This document shows positions 1 through 6,146 of a DNA stretch of 6,485 bases, piece after piece (position 1 is the first letter of the stretch; the number at the start of each line of letters is the position of its first letter). The stretch is from Nitrososphaeraceae archaeon. GTDB lineage: Archaea > Thermoproteota > Nitrososphaeria > Nitrososphaerales > Nitrososphaeraceae. The stretch spans positions 1 through 6,485 of the forward strand of contig JAICSL010000099.1 of NCBI GenBank assembly GCA_025936955.1, read 5' to 3'. Made by a program: the position numbers and the translations under genes. The notes below the pieces were generated by a model, which was not told the DNA's origin, did no database searches, and saw nothing but the letters and a program-made list of their open reading frames with translations.

Positions 1-341
1 ATCAGCAACATTTTTTTAGCATACATAGAATGTTAGTTAGTATTCTCTGAGATATAAACGCTAACACAATAGAGATTGATAGCTCGCACAAGCTGGCTAC
101 ATTTAGAGGAAGAGGAAATATCAATGGTTACAGATTATTGTCATACCTGTTGTTATTAGACCAGGGACCATAAATTAACCAAATGATCACTTATAGGAGT
201 AGGCAATTGGAAAGGGCAACTACACGTAATATTGTGAATCGTAAGCCCAGTAGTTCATATAGAGCTGCCGCATATTATCCTTTTAGCCATGCTCACCTTA
301 TTTGGTATGGGAGTATTCAAAGTCAGAGTGAATAACAAATA
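1..341. other. Non-coding or unassigned left-edge region
   Basis: No supportable gene was found here. Plus-strand frames entering from the left edge stop at 17-19, 34-36 and 48-50, so at most about 15 codons of an upstream gene could be present. Minus-strand frames that would exit left are blocked by stop triplets at 2-4, 16-18 and 33-35. Two short plus-strand ORFs exist. One of 11 codons starts with ATG at 124, after a purine-rich GAGGAAGAGG stretch (106-115). The other has 50 codons (183-335) and lies in the frame of the next gene, ending two codons before its ATG. Neither resembles a known protein. The last part presumably carries the promoter of the regulator gene, but no strong TATA box stands out. 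Confidence 0.55.
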
Positions 342-893
342 ATGATAGCAAATCTATCACATCGATCAAACGCGAATAATGAATTTATTGATCCTACAAA
401 AAGAACACTTTTACGACAAATAGAATGTACTCCTGGCATTAGGCATAGAGAACTTTTACGAACGACAAAATTTTCAAATGGTGTAATGACTTATCATATT
501 TCAGCTCTTGAGAAATTAAATATGATAAATGTTGATCGGCAGAAGAATAACAAAAGTACTAGATATTATACCGTCAATATTCCACAAGAGGATGCAAAAA
601 TTATAGGTTATGTAAGGAATAGTGTCAACCGCAATATAATAAAATACATACTAGATAATGAGTTATGCACATTCAGTGAGATTCGAGATCATATCAAAAA
701 GGCACCGTCTACAATATCATGGCATTTAAAAAGGCTTAATGATGCAGGAGTAATACTAATTATCCAAGGTGTAGACTATAATCTTTATAGGATATCTGCA
801 AGCGAAAGGGTAGCGAAAATACTGCACAAATACAAAGATAGCTTTATGGACAGAGTTGTGGATAGTTACACAGAACTCATAACTGAACTATGA
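342..893 (+). CDS. Tandem winged-helix (wHTH) transcriptional regulator
   Basis: This is a predicted cytoplasmic DNA-binding protein of 183 residues built from two winged-helix domains. Domain 1 (about 19-80) has a helix-turn-helix around RHRELLRTTK and SNGVMTYHISALEKL (35-59), followed by a basic wing ending in YYTVN. Domain 2 (about 97-151) repeats the plan: FSEIRDHIKK, then APSTISWHLKRLNDAG (121-136), then a wing ending in NLYRIS. A short helical tail (154-183) may mediate dimerisation. The pattern 'x-T/S-x-S/T-Y/W-H-x-x-x-L' in both recognition helices is typical of the ArsR/MarR-like wHTH superfamily common in archaea. No cysteine or histidine metal-sensor cluster is visible, so a metal ligand cannot be claimed. 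An in-frame TAA at 333-335 leaves ATG 342 as the only ATG start; no clear Shine-Dalgarno precedes it. The gene converges on the CopC/CopD fusion gene. Regulation of that locus is possible but only inferred from proximity. Confidence 0.85.
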   Translation: MIANLSHRSNANNEFIDPTKRTLLRQIECTPGIRHRELLRTTKFSNGVMTYHISALEKLNMINVDRQKNNKSTRYYTVNIPQEDAKIIGYVRNSVNRNIIKYILDNELCTFSEIRDHIKKAPSTISWHLKRLNDAGVILIIQGVDYNLYRISASERVAKILHKYKDSFMDRVVDSYTELITEL

Positions 894-983
894 GAAAAAT
901 TAATATGATCTCTCTCTGAAACCAATTATCTGTTCTCCTAGATTTTGGAAGTGTACAGTCTATTCTAAAATACTCTCTTTTTG
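894..983. other. Convergent intergenic region
   Basis: These 90 bp separate the 3' ends of the regulator (+) and the CopC/CopD fusion gene (-). They hold no ORF. An A-run at 895-899, just past the regulator stop, reads as a U-run on minus-strand transcripts and could end them. The opposite-direction T-tract begins at 978. Confidence 0.5.
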
Positions 984-992
984 CTATTTTTT
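978..992 (+). terminator. T-tract terminator for the regulator transcript
   Basis: Two runs of T (five at 978-982 and six at 987-992) lie 85-100 bases after the regulator stop codon, overlapping the last codons of the convergent gene. Archaeal RNA polymerase terminates at oligo-U tracts without needing a hairpin, so this is a reasonable plus-strand terminator. No stem-loop precedes it. Confidence 0.4.
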
Positions 993-3900
993 ATTACTAT
1001 CTGCAAATTTCCTTTTATCTACATGCAACATATTTTTCTTTAGGTCTACAATACTTTTTGCATAGAAGAGAGCACTTATTATTATTCCGCCTGCTATCGA
1101 TGGTCCTATGATATCAGCATAACTGAGACCTAACCTTGTAATAGTATTACTGATAATATTAGATTGTTTCACATTATTACTATTATTTGTCTGTTGTGGT
1201 GACGTTGTAAGAGTTGTACTCGTTTGTATGGAATTTGCACTGGATGCTAACAGGCCAAGAGAATTTCCCTTCTGTTCTGCCAACCAAATATTGCCTTTCG
1301 AATCAGATGTTATCCACTGTACAAAAGGACTTGCCATAGGTATGCTGACCTCTTTGTTTATGCCTGTTAAGGGATCGATTACTGCTATTTTATTGATTGT
1401 GTGTTCTGCAACCCATAAATTCCCATAATTGTCCAGTGCCATTCCGAATGGGAGCCCGTTCTTATCAAGCGAAGGAAATCTCTTAAAGGTCTTCAGCAAA
1501 GGATTGAAAACCGATACTGCATGACCGTCATGTTCTGAGATATAGATATTTTGCGTGAGTGGGTCTACTAGTAAAGCAGTCGGACTCTTCAATGTATTAT
1601 TCTGTCCTAACGGTGCATATTCCCTAATCGTAAAGTTGTTTGCAGGATCTATATCCGCTAGCTTTCCTACGTCTTCTGCAATCCATATCTGACCTGTCAT
1701 GTCGTCTATCTTAATACCTAATGTAGTAGCATTTTTAGTTGGAAGTTGTACTGTAGTAAAATTCTTAGATAGAGGATTAAACTTCAATAAAGTGCCATTA
1801 GTGGGACGTGCAGATGTAAGCCATATATTATCCATATTATCTATTGCGATACCAGATGGAAGGAATTCTTCAATAGGAATTTTGAAGACTTCGTTTATGT
1901 GTGTATTTGGATCATATCGTCCAAGGTGCTTCATTAATGGATCAGCAAACCATAATATCTGAGTTTTAGGATCTAAAGCCATAACTGTTACAATACTTGT
2001 ATCATTAATTTTGTGTTCAACATACTTGCTCGAATTCAAATCAAATTCAAAAATTCTGCCACTGTCTATTGCAGTATCTCCTACCCATATGACATTTCTT
2101 CTAGTATCATACGTGGGATAAAGAGGCTGGCTATTATTACTAGGCATTTTAAACTCGTCAATATTAAATTTGAGCTGATCTAAGCTGGGTTTTATATTCA
2201 AACCATCAAATGCCGCAACAAGATTGGGTGAATTAGGTTTATTTTGAATACCCTCAATTTGTACATCCCAATGTCCTGGTAAGCCAAAAGCACCATTAGC
2301 CAAAAATATTCCCTTTGATACTTGTCTGGAATCTATCTTAATAGGTCCTATTCCTTTACTTACCTCACTGAATTCAAGCTGAACTGATTTTATATCTATT
2401 GGCAATCTGTTTGAATCAAGGAATGATATTTTGAGATTGTTATTACCTACTGTAAAGGGATCGATTGAAAGGATTATTCTGCTGCCATTTTCTACAAATT
2501 GTACAGAACTGAATCCACGCTGAATTGAATTTATCGGTAAAGCCAAATCAGCAGTTGATTGTTGTTGTTGTTTTTGTAAATAGTTTTGGAATTCGCTTGC
2601 GGGAAGTCCAGTGTTCACCAATATAGCTACAACACCAAGCAAAGCAAGGCCCACAATCGCTTCAGCCTTTGTACTTTTGCTAAATCTGTATATTAGCTGG
2701 TTTATTTCTTGTTTTCCTGAGTCAAATTTATTACTGCTTTTATTACTCTTACCATTATCATTAGGAGAATAAGACTCTTCTTTTCTCCTCCACCATTTTC
2801 CTACTTTGCTATTATTGGTATTATTCATCTTGCTTATAAAAGGAGTTGATGATCCGTTAGCTGTGATTGCCTCTCCTATGATGTTAATTCTTGATGCTTG
2901 TTTCTGAATTACTATCTGATTGTACGATCCTATCCCAATCATTATTGCAGCTAAAGAAAGTTTTACAATCAATATCTTGCCATATAATGATGCTAATGTA
3001 AGATCAAGGTTATTCTCAAGTATATATAATAATAACGGACCAGTGACTACTATCACTCCCAAAATAACTACTGGGATAGTGGAGAATCTCGGTATAAGAA
3101 TTGACAGAATTGATGCCATAATTTCTCCTTGCAGCTTAGCCGACTTGATTTTGGGAACAACAACAAAGGCCAAATAGATAATGCCGCCAATCCAGAGCGA
3201 GGCAGCCAAGTTATGTATGAAGTCAATCGTAATTGGTAATAATTGACCATTTGCTGCACCATGACCGATTAAACTGGTTGTCAGAAGAGTTAGAATGCCT
3301 AGAATAAGTATGCACACATTCTGTTTCTTCGAACTTAAGCGAGATGGACTATCATTTGTATTGCGTAACTTGAAGTAGAATGCTAGAGAAATTGCAAGTA
3401 AAAGAAAAGACTCTGCTACTCTTATAATCCATATACTGCCAAACTTTGTTGCAATTGCTTCGGTGATTCCTATATTTACAGAATTTGCTTGAACATAGAT
3501 TATACCAAAGTCAGATAGTAGTAAAATAACTGAACCAATTATAGTCAAGAATAACATGCTCTTATCAATCTTTTTCCTTACCTGCTGGATACTTTCTTTT
3601 AGCCAAGCTATATTTGATATAGGTCTCCACAACCATAAAGTAGCAAAGGCAGAACCAACAATCATAACCTGGCCAACAAGTGCAGGAAATCTAGCAACTG
3701 CATCTGGGATGTACAGTTGAGAAGAAAAAGAAGCGCGATCAGATCCATTTGAAGTATTATTGGGTATCTTTGCTGCGCCCACACCAAATACAAAGGCATT
3801 ATCAGTAACATGACCATCGGTCTGAGAGAGTACCTTGCTATTGACTGTATATACACCATCTTTAAGATCAGAGGGGAGAGTTATAGTTAGTGTGGTTTGG

Positions 3901-4217
3901 TCGTTTCCGATGTTGTGTAAGTCCCTGTTATCTATCTGCTTCCCATTTGAATCTAAAACCGAGAGCTTGCTATAACGTAAATCGACAGGTTCACTAAAAT
4001 AAAGATCTATTTTTGATGGTGGTGTTGGTAAAGATTGAGAGGAAGCAGGATTACTATTTACTACAAATGCGTGGGCAAAGGATTTAGGAACAAATGGCAA
4101 AAAAATTAGAGATAAAGCCACAAGAACTATAATAGTAATGGGCAGAGCATGTCTTGTCTGATTACCATTTATAATATGATTTCCGAAAAAGGATACTCCC
4201 AACATACTATATGTCAT
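984..4217 (-). CDS. CopC-CopD-YtkA-like-beta-propeller fusion, membrane-anchored copper-handling protein
   Basis: This 1077-residue protein is far longer than a typical CopC (about 100-125 residues) or CopD (about 300). Domains in order: a signal peptide (hydrophobic core about 25-43, cleavage at SFA/H); CopC beta-sandwich (49-147) with copper ligands His49 as the mature N-terminus and Asp134/His136 in TDGH; CopD membrane domain with about eight helices (near 178-200, 220-243, 262-282, 301-318, 331-355, 381-400, 412-431, 518-536), including GHGAA (His319) and IHNLAASLWIGG (His335); a K/R/N/S-rich cytoplasmic loop (435-515); a YtkA/FixH-like beta domain (about 555-675); seven propeller repeats of the form D-x-x-x-x-x-I-W-x-A-E (about 703-990), like Vgb/NHL proteins; a Ser/Thr/Asn linker; and a C-terminal helix (1034-1054) with a KK-rich tail. 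The positive-inside rule fits every segment. The likely role is extracytoplasmic copper binding plus membrane copper transfer. The propeller's role is unknown, and I do not infer lyase activity. Met5 (codon 4205) is an alternative start. Confidence 0.9.
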   Translation of the reverse strand: MTYSMLGVSFFGNHIINGNQTRHALPITIIVLVALSLIFLPFVPKSFAHAFVVNSNPASSQSLPTPPSKIDLYFSEPVDLRYSKLSVLDSNGKQIDNRDLHNIGNDQTTLTITLPSDLKDGVYTVNSKVLSQTDGHVTDNAFVFGVGAAKIPNNTSNGSDRASFSSQLYIPDAVARFPALVGQVMIVGSAFATLWLWRPISNIAWLKESIQQVRKKIDKSMLFLTIIGSVILLLSDFGIIYVQANSVNIGITEAIATKFGSIWIIRVAESFLLLAISLAFYFKLRNTNDSPSRLSSKKQNVCILILGILTLLTTSLIGHGAANGQLLPITIDFIHNLAASLWIGGIIYLAFVVVPKIKSAKLQGEIMASILSILIPRFSTIPVVILGVIVVTGPLLLYILENNLDLTLASLYGKILIVKLSLAAIMIGIGSYNQIVIQKQASRINIIGEAITANGSSTPFISKMNNTNNSKVGKWWRRKEESYSPNDNGKSNKSSNKFDSGKQEINQLIYRFSKSTKAEAIVGLALLGVVAILVNTGLPASEFQNYLQKQQQQSTADLALPINSIQRGFSSVQFVENGSRIILSIDPFTVGNNNLKISFLDSNRLPIDIKSVQLEFSEVSKGIGPIKIDSRQVSKGIFLANGAFGLPGHWDVQIEGIQNKPNSPNLVAAFDGLNIKPSLDQLKFNIDEFKMPSNNSQPLYPTYDTRRNVIWVGDTAIDSGRIFEFDLNSSKYVEHKINDTSIVTVMALDPKTQILWFADPLMKHLGRYDPNTHINEVFKIPIEEFLPSGIAIDNMDNIWLTSARPTNGTLLKFNPLSKNFTTVQLPTKNATTLGIKIDDMTGQIWIAEDVGKLADIDPANNFTIREYAPLGQNNTLKSPTALLVDPLTQNIYISEHDGHAVSVFNPLLKTFKRFPSLDKNGLPFGMALDNYGNLWVAEHTINKIAVIDPLTGINKEVSIPMASPFVQWITSDSKGNIWLAEQKGNSLGLLASSANSIQTSTTLTTSPQQTNNSNNVKQSNIISNTITRLGLSYADIIGPSIAGGIIISALFYAKSIVDLKKNMLHVDKRKFADSNKK

Positions 4218-4346
4218 ATTTCAGTATAGAATTTCCAATATTTGATTCTTCTAGTTTATTCGACGAATGTACCACAAAAATTAATATGTAATTCGAACTA
4301 ACTTTTGAGAGTGAGAGCAAAAAATATATCTGGATCAGAGAAGGTT
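4218..4346. promoter_or_regulatory. Divergent promoter region between the two copper-locus arms
   Basis: These 129 bp separate the divergent CopC/CopD fusion gene and the first small secreted-protein gene, so promoters for both should lie here. The AT-rich near-symmetric element ATTAATATGTAAT (4280-4292) could act as a TATA box in either direction. Others are AAATATT on the minus strand (4243-4237) and AAAATATAT on the plus strand (about 4321-4329). A short dyad, ATTCG-A-CGAAT (4258-4268), and a second ATTCGA at 4291-4296 are possible regulator half-sites. Exact transcription starts cannot be told from the sequence. Confidence 0.5.
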
Positions 4347-5102
4347 ATGAAATTAGACTTATCAGTCATTTTAACGCTCACTACATTTATTATATTGATT
4401 ACATTTGTAGTTTTTTCATTATATATTATTAGGCCAGCGTTTGCTCATATAACTAAGCAATTCGGCAACATAAAAATAGAAGTAGGTTGGAGTGATGAGC
4501 CTGCACTAGTGGGACAATTAAACAAAGCTATCGTTGACGTTAATAGTACCGCAGGTGGGAATTCTTCTGCAGTAATAAATGCCCTGGCTGATATGAGTAT
4601 TGTAGCAAAGTATGGCAGTGTCGCAAAACCGTTAGACTTTGTACCTTCTGAACAATCGGAAGGATTATACGAATCAAAAATGATCCCTACAAGAATCGGA
4701 TCATATAGTCTAATGTTAAATGGAACAATCAAGGGACAGACTATCACGAATGCTGAAATTCCATTAGATGAAGTTGAAGGGACACAGAAGCTTTCTTTTC
4801 CTGATTCTGGAGGTATCTCTGGTGGTGATGGTGGTATTAGTAGTAGTGGAACTAATAATAATATTGGCTCAAAAATCCAAGGAGTTGTTAGCCAACTCGC
4901 AAATGATATTGATTCGACTAAAGCGAGTATAGATATATTGGCTAAAAATAATTCAAATGTTCAGAAGTCAATACAGGACAGCAAGAATTCTAACGACAGA
5001 TCATATATGGTGGGGATGACTGGAATAGGAGCGGGTATTGCAGGTATAGTTATTGCAGCCATTTCACTCTCTAGTAGGAAAGCAGCAATTGGCTTAAAAT
5101 AG
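4347..5102 (+). CDS. Secreted membrane-anchored beta-domain protein, candidate copper-locus partner
   Basis: This 251-residue predicted extracellular protein has a signal peptide (1-33, long hydrophobic core, cleavage at AFA/H) that would leave His34 as the mature N-terminus. A beta-rich domain follows (about 34-145). Its motif VGWSDEPALVGQLN (46-59) recalls an unnamed exported family with 'VGF..EP...G..N' that, from memory, occurs beside copC-type genes in some bacteria; this is recollection, not a search. Next come a Gly/Ser/Asn linker (about 152-174), a helical, probably coiled-coil segment (175-215), a C-terminal membrane helix (about 220-241) and a short basic tail (SSRKAAIGLK). ATG 4347 was chosen because it gives a compact signal peptide and follows AGAGAAGG (4337-4344). 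TTG 4305 and GTG 4311 lie in frame and would add up to 14 residues. It is divergent from the CopC/CopD fusion gene. The biochemical function is unknown; copper binding is inferred from context and the terminal His. Confidence 0.8.
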   Translation: MKLDLSVILTLTTFIILITFVVFSLYIIRPAFAHITKQFGNIKIEVGWSDEPALVGQLNKAIVDVNSTAGGNSSAVINALADMSIVAKYGSVAKPLDFVPSEQSEGLYESKMIPTRIGSYSLMLNGTIKGQTITNAEIPLDEVEGTQKLSFPDSGGISGGDGGISSSGTNNNIGSKIQGVVSQLANDIDSTKASIDILAKNNSNVQKSIQDSKNSNDRSYMVGMTGIGAGIAGIVIAAISLSSRKAAIGLK

Positions 5103-5143
5103 TATCTTTATGATTATTAGATTTAGGATTTCAGAAAATTTGA

Positions 5144-5181
5144 CAATAAACAAATAAGCCCTATTTGTATAATTGTTATTG
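5144..5181. repeat. Nested inverted repeat upstream of the second secreted-protein gene
   Basis: The inner arms ACAAATA (5150-5156) and TATTTGT (5162-5168) are perfect complements around AGCCC. The outer arms CAATAA (5144-5149) and TTATTG (5176-5181) are also complementary, with a one-sided 7-base gap (5169-5175). The element lies between two same-strand genes, ends 15 bp before ATG 5197 and overlaps the TATA-like TTGTATAATT (5166-5175). It may be an operator, or a 3' stem of the upstream transcript. The region is AT-rich, so chance is not excluded. Confidence 0.4.
5166..5175 (+). promoter_or_regulatory. TATA-like box for the second secreted-protein gene
   Basis: TTGTATAATT is centred about 26 bp upstream of ATG 5197. 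That is the spacing expected of an archaeal TATA box driving a leaderless transcript that starts at or near the ATG. No Shine-Dalgarno is present, in keeping with that reading. A competing TATA-like TTTTATAT lies downstream at 5221-5228. Confidence 0.35.
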
Positions 5182-5196
5182 CATATCATTGAACCT

Positions 5197-5799
5197 ATGA
5201 TGTTTGGAATGATAATGACATTTTATATCGTAATTGTTACTGTTGTTGAATCTGGATTACTCAACAATTATACTGATAGCCATTATTTTGGTATCAATAT
5301 TCAATGGAATAATGTTGCTGCTAATGCTCATTTTTTTGGAGTAACTAAGAGTGTCGAGAGCTATCAGATAGCATTTCAAACATTCCCCTTTGTTCCTTTT
5401 GCCGGAGAAAACTCTACATTAAACTTTAGTATACTTGATTCTAATAATTCTAATATTAACAATGTATATGCCGCTTTAATTCTAAAAGATAAAGATACCG
5501 GCGGTATAGTTGCTCAAATTCCGTATAAATTCTACGAATTTAGTGATATTACCTTTCCATATAGGTTCCAGAATAATGCCAGATATGTGGCTACCTTGGA
5601 AGCAAAAATCGTTGGAGATCCAAAGTATGACAGAAAACCACTGGCTGCTGATTTTGACTTTGCTGTAGGTTCTTCTCCTGTAATGCCATTCAAGGAATTA
5701 CTCTTCTATTATGTTCTACCTGCTTCTGTAATTCTCATTATTGTATCTGCTATTTACTATATTAGGAAAAAAAAGCACACAAAGAATATACATATCTAG
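5197..5799 (+). CDS. Secreted beta-sandwich protein with C-terminal membrane anchor, possible 5' frameshift
   Basis: This 200-residue hypothetical protein has a hydrophobic N-terminal segment (1-17), a polar stretch, then an A-N-A/His junction (His45). An extracellular beta-rich domain follows (about 45-158), with FVPFAGENSTLNFSILD (65-81) and a closing DFDFAVG strand. It ends in a membrane helix (about 168-188) and a basic tail, RKKKHTK, consistent with an outside domain and inside C-terminus. The beta domain resembles Ig-like YtkA/FixH-type modules in strand pattern only; no family is assigned. Several N-x-S/T sequons fit an extracellular location. ATG 5197 is the first ATG after the in-frame TAA at 5170; TTG 5173 or ATG 5200 are alternatives. 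Oddly, the A-N-A/His junction sits 27 residues after the hydrophobic segment, whereas the +1-shifted frame encodes a better leader directly before it. The C-terminal three quarters are secure; the N-terminus is not. Confidence 0.7.
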   Translation: MMFGMIMTFYIVIVTVVESGLLNNYTDSHYFGINIQWNNVAANAHFFGVTKSVESYQIAFQTFPFVPFAGENSTLNFSILDSNNSNINNVYAALILKDKDTGGIVAQIPYKFYEFSDITFPYRFQNNARYVATLEAKIVGDPKYDRKPLAADFDFAVGSSPVMPFKELLFYYVLPASVILIIVSAIYYIRKKKHTKNIHI

Positions 5800-6055
5800 A
5801 TCTTGAAAGAATTATTTAAGCATCCCATGTACTTTAAATGTCCTCTCATAAAAAAAGCCTACAATAAAATTTGTTCTAACAAAATAGAATATCGACTTTT
5901 CAATATTTAATGACCTCTAATTCTTTTCGATCTATTGTTTCTGTATTTAGAGGATTCTGGTGACAATGAGATTTGATACACTATGCTAGATACTATCAGA
6001 AGAAACAATCGTAATTTTCAATTTTAGTAGACTTTTAAGAGAAGGCTATGTTATA

Positions 6056-6094
6056 TTATCAGAAAAGTAATACTTTTCATTATGCGGCTGATAA
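6056..6094. repeat. Nested palindrome upstream of the right-edge secreted-protein gene
   Basis: A perfect 17-base palindrome GAAAAGTA-A-TACTTTTC (6062-6078) lies inside a wider inverted repeat with arms TTATCAG (6056-6062) and CTGATAA (6088-6094). The odd-length dyad with 8-bp arms is typical in size of a binding site for a dimeric winged-helix regulator. It ends 52 bp before ATG 6147 and upstream of the TATA-like element. An operator role is inferred; no identical copy was noticed elsewhere in the window. Confidence 0.5.
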
Positions 6095-6117
6095 CCTTCG
6101 ATAGATGTACCAAAAAC

Positions 6118-6130
6118 TATTTTTATTAAT
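6118..6130 (+). promoter_or_regulatory. TATA-like box for the right-edge gene
   Basis: The stretch TATTTTTATTAAT is centred about 23 bp before ATG 6147. That roughly suits an archaeal TATA box with a leaderless or nearly leaderless transcript. The spacing is slightly shorter than the usual 25-28 bp, so this is tentative. Confidence 0.35.
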
Positions 6131-6146
6131 ATGATATACCAAAGAT

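Larger units (their letters stand above)
5800..6146. other. 347-bp intergenic region with dyads and no gene
   Basis: No convincing coding sequence was found. The short ATG ORFs present (starting at 5838, 5910 and 6082) are 9-17 codons and have no supporting signals. The stretch contains a short dyad, TTTGTT-CT-AACAAA (5870-5883), a stronger nested dyad at 6056-6094, and a TATA-like element at 6118-6130 before the next gene. Its length, larger than the other spacers here, suggests the downstream gene has its own regulated promoter. No tRNA-like or rRNA-like sequence was recognised. Confidence 0.5.

Noticed and set aside
124..159. 11-codon ORF (MVTDYCHTCCY) after a purine-rich stretch
   Set aside because: The Cys/His content and the GAGG-like upstream sequence are curious, but the ORF is too short to support without conservation data.
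1228..1428. 66-codon plus-strand ORF
   Set aside because: It lies opposite the propeller-coding part of the CopC/CopD fusion gene, whose repeats are clear; it has no domain or start signal.
1699..1962. 87-codon plus-strand ORF
   Set aside because: Antisense to the beta-propeller coding sequence; no recognisable features.
1875..2010. Virginiamycin B lyase activity for the propeller
   Set aside because: The repeat pattern resembles Vgb/NHL propellers, but I could not confirm catalytic residues, and the context points to copper handling.
2556..2580. TTG/TTT-rich simple repeat
   Set aside because: It encodes a short Gln-rich linker of the fusion protein; low complexity, not a mobile or regulatory repeat.
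2920..3177. 85-codon plus-strand ORF
   Set aside because: Antisense to CopD transmembrane helices; its apparent composition reflects the complementary strand.
3068..3262. 64-codon minus-strand ORF
   Set aside because: An out-of-frame shadow within the CopD region of the fusion gene.
3662..3859. 65-codon minus-strand ORF
   Set aside because: An out-of-frame shadow within the CopC-to-CopD junction of the fusion gene.
4445..4747. 100-codon minus-strand ORF
   Set aside because: Antisense to the well-supported secreted protein at 4347-5102, which has a signal peptide, a domain and an anchor.
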